Source: an uncultured Oscillospiraceae bacterium (GTDB lineage: Bacteria > Bacillota > Clostridia > Oscillospirales > Oscillospiraceae). From it: a DNA stretch of 64,000 bases. The position numbers were made by a program, and so were the translations under genes. The stretch spans positions 1 through 64,000 of the forward strand of contig CANQXK010000007.1 in NCBI GenBank assembly GCA_947627715.1, in the 5' to 3' direction. The notes beneath the pieces were generated by a model. That model was given only the letters and a program-made list of their open reading frames with translations. It ran no database searches and was not told the DNA's origin. The stretch's first letter is position 1; each line of letters opens with the position of its first letter. This document shows, one piece after another, positions 10,239-17,166 of this stretch.

Positions 10239-11591
10239 TTAATCGGATGTTAGTATAAAATGCGGGGTGTAGTAGTTGGCCGCCTCGCGGGTGACCGCGC
10301 CCCGGATCTCCAGCATGGTGAGGCTGGAGAGCACCGCCTGGGCCGGAAGCCCGGTCCTGGCGATCAGCTCGTCCACGCGGATCCTGCCCGTCATGGCGTC
10401 CAGGACCATGCGCTCATCCACCGTGAGGCTTCCGGGATCCACCGGTATTTCAATATAAACCGGCCCGGTTTCCTTGTCAATTACTTTTTTTGTCGCTTTG
10501 GGCCGCGACGCCGCGCCGCCGTCCTTTTTCTCCGGGGCGGGGGCGGCCTCCGCCGTCTCCCCCTCTCCCCCGGCGGGGGCGGGGGGCTGCCCGGCGCTTT
10601 TCTTCTTCCCGCCGCCGTCCTTCTTCCCGGCGCGGGGAACGTGGCCTGTCTCCGTCTGGGCCAGGGTCCCGGCGGCGTCCCCGTCCAAGGTCCGAAGCCG
10701 GACCTCCGCCGGGGGCGTGACGGCCTCCGGGTAGAGGGCCGCGTACTGGCCCATGATGTCCCAGCCGCTCGTGGCGGGGATGGCCCCCTCCTTCAAAAGC
10801 CCGTTGGAACCCCGGCAGGACGGGGCGTCGATATTCCCCGGCACCGCGAACACGTCCCGGCCCTGCTCCAGGGCCAGGGAGGCGGTGATCAGCGCCCCGG
10901 AACGCTCCGGGGCCTCCACCACCAGCACCCCTGTGGAGATGCCGGCCATGACCCGGTTGCGGATGGGGAAATTGTATGCCGCCGGCGGCGTGCCGGGGGG
11001 AAATTCGGTGATGAGCGCCCCTGTGGCGCACACGTCCTCAAAGAGGGGCGCGTTGGAGCGCGGGTAGACGACGTCCAGGCCGCAGCCCAGAACGCCCACC
11101 ACCTTCCCTCCGGCCCTGAGCGCCCCGCGGGCGGAGGCGGAGTCGATGCCCCGGGCCATGCCCGTCACCACCACGCCCCCGTAGGAGGCGGTCTCGTACC
11201 CCAGCTTCTCCGCAGTGACCACGCCGTAGGGCGTGCAGCTCCTGGTGCCCACCATGGCGATGACGGGCCGGTCGTCCAGTCCCGGAAGGCGGCCCTTGAC
11301 GTAGAGGACCAGGGGCGGGTCGAAGATGTTTTTAAGGCGGGAGGGGTAGGCCGCGTCGTGGAGGGTCAGGACCTGCCAGCCCTCCTCCTCGCACCGGCGC
11401 ATGATCTCCCGCGGGGCGGCCACGGACTTATTGAGAAACGGCTCCCACCCCGTCTCCAAAACGAGGCGCAGGGCCTTCTCGTCGCAGAAGTAGATCTCAT
11501 CCGGCGCGCCGAAATGGTCCAGGAGCTTCAGCGCATCCCGGCGCTGTCCGCCGCACGTGGCCAGCCACAGCCAGTATTTCAGCTCTGCCAT
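10239..11591 (-). CDS. dprA: DNA-processing protein DprA
   Basis: DprA loads RecA on incoming single-stranded DNA during natural transformation. The start is ATG at 11591, preceded by GGAGGTGA; a longer frame reaching 11864 runs inside the upstream methyltransferase gene and is rejected. The 450-residue protein has a SAM-like N-terminus, a Rossmann-like core (GTRSCTPYG at 115-123, GMARGID at 144-150, EFPPGTPP about 196) and a C-terminal winged helix (about 385-445) joined by a low-complexity Gly/Lys/Pro/Ala linker at about 310-370. The length exceeds the common 360-380 residues mainly because of that linker. Confidence 0.95.
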   Translation of the reverse strand: MAELKYWLWLATCGGQRRDALKLLDHFGAPDEIYFCDEKALRLVLETGWEPFLNKSVAAPREIMRRCEEEGWQVLTLHDAAYPSRLKNIFDPPLVLYVKGRLPGLDDRPVIAMVGTRSCTPYGVVTAEKLGYETASYGGVVVTGMARGIDSASARGALRAGGKVVGVLGCGLDVVYPRSNAPLFEDVCATGALITEFPPGTPPAAYNFPIRNRVMAGISTGVLVVEAPERSGALITASLALEQGRDVFAVPGNIDAPSCRGSNGLLKEGAIPATSGWDIMGQYAALYPEAVTPPAEVRLRTLDGDAAGTLAQTETGHVPRAGKKDGGGKKKSAGQPPAPAGGEGETAEAAPAPEKKDGGAASRPKATKKVIDKETGPVYIEIPVDPGSLTVDERMVLDAMTGRIRVDELIARTGLPAQAVLSSLTMLEIRGAVTREAANYYTPHFILTSD

Positions 11592-11607
11592 ACGGTCACC
11601 TCCCCGT

Positions 11608-12366
11608 CTACAGGCGGTTTTTCCCCATCTCCCACATGAGCACGGCGGCGGCCGCCGCCGCGTTGAGGGATTCGCACCGGGGGTCCATGGGGATAAAGAC
11701 GGCCCCGGCGCACAGCGCCAAAAGCGCCTCGGAGAGGCCCGCGCCCTCGTTGCCGATGGCAACGGCGGCCTCTGCAAGGTCCAGCGTTCGCACGTCCGCC
11801 GCCTCCCGGTGGAGGGCGGCCCCGTAAACGGGGGTCTTTTCCGCGAGGGGGCGAAGCTCCGCAAGCGTCAGCTCCGACACGCTCTGGCGAAAGACCGCGC
11901 CCATGGAGGCCCGGACGGCCTTGGGATTATATAGGTCGGCGCAGCTCCCCGTCAGCACCACCCGGCGGATGCCGAAGGCGTTGGCGGTGCGCAGGACGGT
12001 CCCCAAATTGCCGGGGTCCTGGAGGTTCTCCACGATCACGGCCCCCGCCAGGCTCTCCGGCCGCTCCGCCGGGGGGATGGCGGCGGAGAACAGCACGCCC
12101 TGGGGCGCGCGCAGGGGCGACGCGGCCTCCAGCACCTCCTCCGTGACCCGGTAGACGCGGGCGGAGGGCGGAAGCTCCAGGGGAAGGTCCCCGGTGGTGA
12201 GCACGTCCCCGATCCGGGCGTTCCACTTCACCGCCTCCTCCAAAAGCTTCAGGCCGTCGCACAGGAACTCCCCCTGCTCCCGCCTGAACCGGGCCGACGC
12301 GCCCAGCTCCTTCAGCCGGCGGACCCTCTCGTTCCGGCGGCTGGTGATCTCAATGGCAGTCGTCAA
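11608..12366 (-). CDS. SpoU/TrmH-family RNA 2'-O-methyltransferase
   Basis: A SAM-dependent ribose methyltransferase of the knotted SPOUT fold, probably acting on 23S rRNA or tRNA. The 252 residues carry all three family motifs: NLQDPGNLGTVLRTANAFG (114-132), IGNEGAGLS (204-212) and IPMDPRCESLNAA (225-237). An N-terminal substrate-binding extension (LKELGASARFRREQGEFL) places it with the RlmB/TsnR-like group; the exact target is unknown. The start is read as TTG at 12366, inside the 3' end of the HAD gene (17-nt overlap), since no ATG or GTG precedes the first conserved residues. Confidence 0.88.
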   Translation of the reverse strand: MTTAIEITSRRNERVRRLKELGASARFRREQGEFLCDGLKLLEEAVKWNARIGDVLTTGDLPLELPPSARVYRVTEEVLEAASPLRAPQGVLFSAAIPPAERPESLAGAVIVENLQDPGNLGTVLRTANAFGIRRVVLTGSCADLYNPKAVRASMGAVFRQSVSELTLAELRPLAEKTPVYGAALHREAADVRTLDLAEAAVAIGNEGAGLSEALLALCAGAVFIPMDPRCESLNAAAAAAVLMWEMGKNRL

Positions 12367-12985
12367 GCCCGATCCCCCGCTCTCTCAATTCGCGCCTTGC
12401 CCGCGCCGCGTCGGTGAACACCGAAGCGTCGATCCCCGCAAGGCGCGCCCCGGCCACATTTTGCTCCATATCGTCAAAGAACACGCACTCTCGCGCCTGA
12501 AGGCCGCAGCTCTCCAAAAGGAGGCGGTAGATGCGCCTGTCCGGCTTTACCAGGTGGACCTCGAAGGAGGCCACGCCCCCGTCGAAGAGGTCCGTCAGGC
12601 CCCGCCGCCGAAAGCTCTCCCACAGGTCCCGGTGCATATTGGTGAGGTAGTAGACGCCCAGGCCCGCCCGCCTGAGTGCGCGGACCAGGGCGACGGTGTC
12701 GTCCTTCGTGGTCATCACGTTCTCAAACCAGTTCTCCTGGACAAAGGCCATCTCCCGGCCAAAGCCCGCCCGGCGGGCGCTCTCAAGGCTGGCGGCGTTG
12801 ACCTCCTCCCTGGTGGCGTTCCCCAGGTCCAGCTGCGCCCACAGGGCGCTCTCAAAGAGGTTCTCCATGACGCACGCATACGCCTCCCCACGGCCGAAGA
12901 GGCTCTCCACCCACCCGGCGGGGTCGTAGCCCACCATCACGCCGCCGAAGTCGAAGATGACGTTTTTGATCTGCCTGTCTCCCAT
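12350..12985 (-). CDS. HAD-superfamily hydrolase
   Basis: A 211-residue haloacid-dehalogenase-like phosphatase with a helical cap. Motif I is IFDFGGVM at about residues 10-17, in which the second catalytic position is Gly rather than Asp, as in the YihX/epoxide-hydrolase-like branch; motif IV is CVFFDDMEQNV. Substrate unknown. AGAGGGG precedes the ATG. It has its own promoter (13029-13057) and is translationally overlapped with the SpoU methyltransferase, so the HAD-SpoU-dprA-topA-trmFO genes are probably co-transcribed. Confidence 0.85.
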   Translation of the reverse strand: MGDRQIKNVIFDFGGVMVGYDPAGWVESLFGRGEAYACVMENLFESALWAQLDLGNATREEVNAASLESARRAGFGREMAFVQENWFENVMTTKDDTVALVRALRRAGLGVYYLTNMHRDLWESFRRRGLTDLFDGGVASFEVHLVKPDRRIYRLLLESCGLQARECVFFDDMEQNVAGARLAGIDASVFTDAARARRELRERGIGLDDCH

Positions 12986-13028
12986 TTTACCCCTCTGTTG
13001 ACAATTATTTCTTCGCCCTTAAAGGTAT

Positions 13029-13057
13029 ATTATACATTAAATGAATAACAAATACAA
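13029..13057 (-). promoter_or_regulatory. Probable promoter of the HAD-SpoU-dprA operon
   Basis: On the minus strand TTGTAT and TATAAT are separated by 17 nt, about 45 nt upstream of the HAD gene start. Confidence 0.5.
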
Positions 13058-13093
13058 GCCTCCGGGCCGAAATTTGCGAAAATGGCCGAAGGC

Positions 13094-13121
13094 AAAGCAA
13101 AGCCGCCCCTGGCGGGGCGGC
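13094..13121 (-). terminator. Possible terminator after recR
   Basis: An 8-bp GCCGCCCC/GGGGCGGC stem with a 4-nt loop lies just past the recR stop; the following tract is the interrupted TTTGCTTTG, so termination strength is uncertain. Confidence 0.4.
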
Positions 13122-13127
13122 GGCGGT

Positions 13128-13727
13128 TCAGATCTCCTGGCGGCCCTCCATGGCGCGCATAAGGGTGGCGTCGTCGGCAAACTCAAGGCTCGCGCCCACG
13201 GGGATGCCGTAGGCCAGGCGGGTCACCTTCACGCCGAAGGGCTTGATGAGGCGGGAGATATACTTGGCGGTGGTCTCCCCCTCCGTGTCCGGGTTCATGG
13301 CCATGATGACCTCCCGCACGTTCCCGGCGGACACCCGGTCCACCAGCTCCCGGATGCGGATGTCGTCCGGGCCGATGCGGTTCAGGGGCGAGATCACCCC
13401 GTGGAGCACGTGGTAGCGGCCCTTGTACTCCCCGGACCGCTCGATGGCGGCCACGTCCCTGGGGGAGGCCACCACGCAGATAAGCCCCTCCTCCCGCGCC
13501 GGGGAGCGGCAGATGGCGCACTCGTCGGCGTCGGTGAGGTTCTGGCAGACGCGGCAGGTGTGGACCTTCTCCCTGGCCGTGACCACGGCGGAGGCAAAGG
13601 CCCGCGCCTCCTCCTCCGGCAGGTCCAGTATGTGAAACGCCAGCCGCTGGGCGGACTTCAGCCCGATCCCCGGCAGGGAGGCGAATCTCTCCACAAGCTC
13701 GTCAAGAGCGGACGGGAAAAAGCTCAT
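13128..13727 (-). CDS. recR: Recombination protein RecR
   Basis: RecR works with RecO to load RecA at single-strand gaps. At 199 residues it has standard length. Seen: an N-terminal helix-hairpin-helix (LPGIGLKSAQRLAFHIL), a four-cysteine zinc site (C58, C61, C70, C73) and a Toprim domain (MAMNPDTEGETTAKYI). AGAGGAG precedes the ATG. It follows rpe with no gap, an unusual partner: recR more often follows the dnaX/YbaB genes, which are not in this window. Confidence 0.97.
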   Translation of the reverse strand: MSFFPSALDELVERFASLPGIGLKSAQRLAFHILDLPEEEARAFASAVVTAREKVHTCRVCQNLTDADECAICRSPAREEGLICVVASPRDVAAIERSGEYKGRYHVLHGVISPLNRIGPDDIRIRELVDRVSAGNVREVIMAMNPDTEGETTAKYISRLIKPFGVKVTRLAYGIPVGASLEFADDATLMRAMEGRQEI

Positions 13728-13728
13728 G

Positions 13729-14376
13729 TCAAACTCCTCTCAGAATCCTGATCTCCTCCGCCCGGTCGGCGGCGCGGAACACGTGGCTCCCGGCCACGAG
13801 GATCGCAGCCCCGGCGCTCTCGCAAAGGCGGGCGGTCTCCCGGTTGATGCCGCCGTCCACCTCCACCTGGCACCCCGTGCCCAGGGAATCGGCGAGTCTC
13901 CGGGCCTCCCGAATCTTCTCCAGAGCCTCCGGCATGAAGCTCTGCCCGCCGAAGCCCGGCTCCACGGACATGATGAGGATGAGGTCAAGAAACGGGGCGA
14001 AGGGCGAAAGGGCGCTCACGGGCGTGGCGGGCTTTACCGAAAGACCGGCCTTCTTCCCCCGCGCCCGGATGAGCCTCAGGGCGCGCTCCGTCCGCTCCGG
14101 CTCGTCCGCTTCCACGTGGAGCGTCAGCGCATCCGCGCCCTGGTCCAGAAATTTTTCCACCAGCTCCAAAGGCCGCACCGTCATCAGATGCACGTCCAGC
14201 GGGAGGGCGGTGAAGGCGCGCACGCTGCGGATGACAGGCAGTCCGAAGGAGATATTCGGGACGAACACCCCATCCATCACGTCAAAATGGAGGAGATCCC
14301 CGGATTCGACGCTTCGGATCTCCTCGCCCAGGCGGATGAAATCGGCGGATAAAATGCTTGGCGCGACCTTGACCAT
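13729..14376 (-). CDS. rpe: Ribulose-phosphate 3-epimerase
   Basis: Interconverts ribulose-5-phosphate and xylulose-5-phosphate in the pentose phosphate pathway. The 215-residue TIM barrel shows the family segments APSILSADF (5-13), HFDVMDGVFVPN, LDVHLMT, MSVEPGFGGQ and EVDGGIN. GGGAGGG precedes the ATG. It is the first gene of a two-gene unit with recR under a strong promoter (14520-14548) and a leader of about 135 nt rich in hairpins. Confidence 0.97.
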   Translation of the reverse strand: MVKVAPSILSADFIRLGEEIRSVESGDLLHFDVMDGVFVPNISFGLPVIRSVRAFTALPLDVHLMTVRPLELVEKFLDQGADALTLHVEADEPERTERALRLIRARGKKAGLSVKPATPVSALSPFAPFLDLILIMSVEPGFGGQSFMPEALEKIREARRLADSLGTGCQVEVDGGINRETARLCESAGAAILVAGSHVFRAADRAEEIRILRGV

Positions 14377-14519
14377 ACCTTGTCCCTCCCCGGTGGCACC
14401 CCCGGCGGCCCCGGCATAAGCTTTTAATAGCCGGCTGGCGCCGGCCGGCTTTGATATAGGGGCCGGGAACGGGGCGGCGCGCCGCCCCCTCCCGGTCCCG
14501 CCGGGCGTCCTACCGCTGT

Positions 14520-14548
14520 ATTATACACCATTTTCCCGCGTTGGTCAA
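14520..14548 (-). promoter_or_regulatory. rpe-recR promoter
   Basis: On the minus strand TTGACC and TATAAT are separated by 17 nt; the spacer ends ATGGTG, as in another promoter-like element of this window. Transcription would start about 135 nt before rpe. Confidence 0.65.
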
Positions 14549-14589
14549 CACCGCCCTTTTTTCGAGGGGGGGGTGTTTTGATTTTCCCA

Positions 14590-14743
14590 CCTCATCCGTC
14601 GCCTGCGGCGACACCTTCCCCGCCCTGCGGGGAAGGCATTTTCCTTTGACGGCAGCCGCTTCTGCATATACTGAATACCCATGTTATGCAGAGGGCAAAG
14701 CCTTCCCCACTTGTGGGGAAGGTGGCCCGAAGGGCCGGATGAG
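14590..14743. repeat. Compound inverted-repeat element (MITE/REP-like)
   Basis: The left arm runs CCTCATCCG-hairpin-CACCTTCCCC-hairpin-GGGGAAGG, and the right arm, read on the other strand, has the same order of blocks with different hairpin loops (GTCGCCTGCGGCGAC against GGCCCTTCGGGCC). The element is about 154 bp with a non-repeated centre. I recall similar CACCTTCCCC/CGGATGAGG repeats from gut Oscillospiraceae genomes. No coding capacity. Confidence 0.65.
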
Positions 14744-14781
14744 GTGGCCCGTAGGGCCGGAGGGGAGCCGGGCGTTAACGG

Positions 14782-14845
14782 TATACTCCCCTCAGTCAGC
14801 TGCGCTGACAGCTCCCCTCAGAGAGGGGCGCCTTTTGCGCGCCAG
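14782..14845. repeat. Second hairpin repeat downstream of the DUF2264 gene
   Basis: Contains the hairpin GTCAGCTGCGCTGAC followed closely by CCCCTCAGAGAGGGG, the form of a second dispersed intergenic repeat. It ends next to the stop codon of the minus-strand DUF2264 gene and could also end its transcript, though no T-tract is present. Confidence 0.5.
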
Positions 14846-14858
14846 GCTGAGGTCCCCC

Positions 14859-15983
14859 CTACTCCAGCGCCTTGTCCGCGGGGACGTCTTCCCCCGCCCA
14901 GAGGCGCTTTTGGGTCCAGGGGAGGTCCGGGCCGGTCCAGAAGGGGTGGGACGCGGGGAGGCCCAGGGGGAGAAAGACGGTCTGGCACAGATAGAGGCTC
15001 CCCGTGCCGATATAAAATTCCGCAAGGCCCGGCTGGGACCCGGCAACGCCGGGGAGCAGGAAGCCCTTTTCATCGTAGATCGTTTCCGCGTGGACGCGCC
15101 TCAGCACGGCGGTGAGGGCGCAGCGCACGCCGGCCGGCGGCAGGCTTTCGGGCAGGAACCCCTCCAGCGCCGCCTGGGCCAGGAGCTGGAACGCCCCGTA
15201 CCGATAGGCGGCGGAGCGCCCGGTCACCGGGTATGTCCCGTCGGGCATGATGAGCCGCTCCAATATCTCCGCGGCCCTCCCGGCGCGGTGAAGCTCCGTC
15301 TCGTAAAACGCCCCGTACTCCGCCTCCCCCCTGTGCTCGCGCAGAATGTCCGTGAGCATGGGGTGGATGACGAAGGAATTATAGTAATCCGCGTGGAACG
15401 CCGGCCCGTCGCCATAGAGGCCGTCGCCCACGTACCAGCCCCGGAAGGCGTCCACCGCCCGGCGGATGGGAGCCGGGTCGTACTCCTCCCCCACCGCCCG
15501 GAGGAACGTCTCGATCATGGCGGGAAAAAGGAGCCAGTTGGACTCGTAGGGGGTGAATTTCCTCGTGGAGCGCAAGGCCCCGGCAAGCCGCTCCCGCACC
15601 GCCGGGGACAGGCCGTCCCAGAGCGCGTGTCTTGCGCGCAAAAGCCCATGGGCCAGAAAGGCCGCGTCCACCAGGGATTGGCCGTACCCCTCCGTAAAAT
15701 TCATGCGGTCAGGCCCCTCCGGGTCCACCGCGTTTTCAAGGCATTTTCTCACAAGGGCGCGGGTCCTGTCCCGGAGGGCGCGCTCCTCCCCCTCCGGCTC
15801 CCCCTCCAGCCAGGGGGCGACGCCGCACAGGGTCCGGCCAAACGCCTCCAGCGGGGCGTACAGCGCCCGGTCGGGGTGGAAGGACATGGGGAGGGTCTCC
15901 CTGAGCCTGTTCTCCGCCAGGGCGTTCAGCACCGGGTCCGCCGTCTTTAACATGGTGGAGAGCCAAAAGGCGCGGGTCACCAT
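14859..15983 (-). CDS. DUF2264 domain protein
   Basis: A 374-residue protein recognised as DUF2264, an alpha/alpha-barrel-like family of unknown reaction often next to polysaccharide lyases and glycosidases. Recognisable segments are FTPYESNWLLFPAMIE, GDGLYGDGPAFHADYYNSF and YPVTGRSAAYRYGAFQLLA. No signal peptide or membrane segment, so cytoplasmic. It overlaps the end of the GH88 gene by 7 nt and is certainly co-translated with it, suggesting both act on the same imported oligosaccharide. Function not assigned. Confidence 0.8.
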   Translation of the reverse strand: MVTRAFWLSTMLKTADPVLNALAENRLRETLPMSFHPDRALYAPLEAFGRTLCGVAPWLEGEPEGEERALRDRTRALVRKCLENAVDPEGPDRMNFTEGYGQSLVDAAFLAHGLLRARHALWDGLSPAVRERLAGALRSTRKFTPYESNWLLFPAMIETFLRAVGEEYDPAPIRRAVDAFRGWYVGDGLYGDGPAFHADYYNSFVIHPMLTDILREHRGEAEYGAFYETELHRAGRAAEILERLIMPDGTYPVTGRSAAYRYGAFQLLAQAALEGFLPESLPPAGVRCALTAVLRRVHAETIYDEKGFLLPGVAGSQPGLAEFYIGTGSLYLCQTVFLPLGLPASHPFWTGPDLPWTQKRLWAGEDVPADKALE

Positions 15984-17071
15984 AGAAAGACCCCCTCTCC
16001 CGCCAGCCGGGCCACCGCCTCGGTGTAGAAGTAGTCGGCGTAGATCAGGGGGTGGTTGTGGCGCTTGTCGTGGAAGCTGACGGTGCAGTGGGTGAGGACG
16101 CGGTCGGTGGCGGGGTCCAGGTCGGCCCGCTTCTCCGTCAGGGCTGTCAGGAGGCGGCGGGCGGTACCGGCATAGCCCTCCTCCCCCGTCCGCTCCGCCA
16201 GCTCCAACAGTCCGCAGGCGGCACAGGCGGCGGCGCTGTCGTCCTCAAAGGCGCAGTCCGCGTCCTGGCAAAAGTCCGCCGGGATGAGGCCGGAGGCCGG
16301 GATGTGGGCGGTGAAGTAGTCCGCCGAGCGCCGGGCGCAGTCTAAGAATACCCGCTCCCCGGTGTGCCGGTAGGACAGGGCAAAGCCGTAGAGCGCCCAA
16401 GCCTGGCCCCGGCTCCAGGCCGAACCCGGCCCCATGCCCTGGCCGCCCAGGGTCCCGGTCCGCTCCCCCGTGGCCGGGTCGAAGAGGACGATGTGCTCCA
16501 CGGACCCGTCGGGGCGCATAAAGTGTTTGGCCGCCGTCCGGGCGTGGAGGGCGGCGATCTGGGCAAACCGGGGGTCGCCTGTGAGCTGCGACGCCCGGTA
16601 GAGCAGGGGCAGGTTCATGAGGCAGTCGATGATGACAAGCCCCGCCTTCTCCCCGGTCCCGTCGTTCCAGGCGCGGATGAAATTCCCCGCCGGGTTGAAG
16701 CGCCCGGCCAGATTCGAGGCGGCCAGCAGGAGGCGGTTCAAAGACGCCGGATTTTTCGTGAGGGCGTAGTCCGCCCCGGCGGTGAGCAGCCATTTAAATC
16801 CGCTGTCGTGGTCCATCCCCTGGGCGTCCGTCAGCGCCGCGTCCAGCTTCCCCTCGATGGCCCTGGCGGCGTCCATCAGCTCCGCCTTTCCCGTGAGGGC
16901 GTACATCTGCCACAGGCTCCCCGCCCAGAAGCCGTTGGTCCACCAGGAGATGCCGCCGCTGTGGTCGTCAAAAAGGCCGTCCTCCCCGGCGATGTACGGG
17001 ATGGCGTCCCCGTTGCGCCGGACGGCGGCGAGGGTCTTTTCCCAAAGCTTGCGGGCGATGTCACTCCACAT
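15977..17071 (-). CDS. Glycoside hydrolase family 88 (unsaturated glucuronyl/rhamnogalacturonyl hydrolase)
   Basis: GH88 enzymes hydrate the unsaturated uronic acid that polysaccharide lyases leave at the non-reducing end of oligosaccharides, releasing it in the cytoplasm. The 364-residue protein has the family's WTNGFWAGSLWQMY (44-57), MDHDSGFKWL (86-95, candidate catalytic Asp) and IIDCLMNLPLLYRAS (147-161, second Asp) and the WSRGQAWALYGF helix. No signal peptide. Its partner is the overlapping DUF2264 gene; no lyase, transporter or regulator lies alongside, so the substrate is unknown. A CGGGAGG site precedes the ATG. Confidence 0.85.
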   Translation of the reverse strand: MWSDIARKLWEKTLAAVRRNGDAIPYIAGEDGLFDDHSGGISWWTNGFWAGSLWQMYALTGKAELMDAARAIEGKLDAALTDAQGMDHDSGFKWLLTAGADYALTKNPASLNRLLLAASNLAGRFNPAGNFIRAWNDGTGEKAGLVIIDCLMNLPLLYRASQLTGDPRFAQIAALHARTAAKHFMRPDGSVEHIVLFDPATGERTGTLGGQGMGPGSAWSRGQAWALYGFALSYRHTGERVFLDCARRSADYFTAHIPASGLIPADFCQDADCAFEDDSAAACAACGLLELAERTGEEGYAGTARRLLTALTEKRADLDPATDRVLTHCTVSFHDKRHNHPLIYADYFYTEAVARLAGEGVFLW

Positions 17072-17083
17072 GGCGGCCTCCCG

Positions 17084-17142
17084 AAAAAATTAATTATTTT
17101 TACGCAGAATTACTTGACAATGTGAAAGAATTATGGTATAAT
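17084..17142 (+). promoter_or_regulatory. A+T-rich element with consensus promoter, antisense to dnaE (copy B)
   Basis: TTGACA at 17114-17119 and TATAAT at 17137-17142 are separated by 17 nt on the plus strand. Transcription would run rightward into the 3' end of minus-strand dnaE, whose stop is 25 bp away. The ATTAATTATTTTTAC block before the -35 box is identical to that of the element at 40199-40256. On the other strand the same sequence lies in front of the GH88 gene and may carry its weaker promoter (TTGTCA-N16-AATAAT). Confidence 0.6.
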
Positions 17143-17166
17143 CGCAGTAAGCAGAATGAATCTGGC

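Larger units (their letters stand above)
14377..14858. other. Hairpin-rich intergenic region upstream of rpe
   Basis: No gene was seen. The part next to rpe is its leader, with a long GC hairpin at about 14461-14500 (central palindrome GGGGCGGCGCGCCGCCCC) and a second at about 14428-14449. The rpe promoter is at 14520-14548. The remainder, 14590 to about 14845, is made of dispersed-type inverted repeats. Confidence 0.6.
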
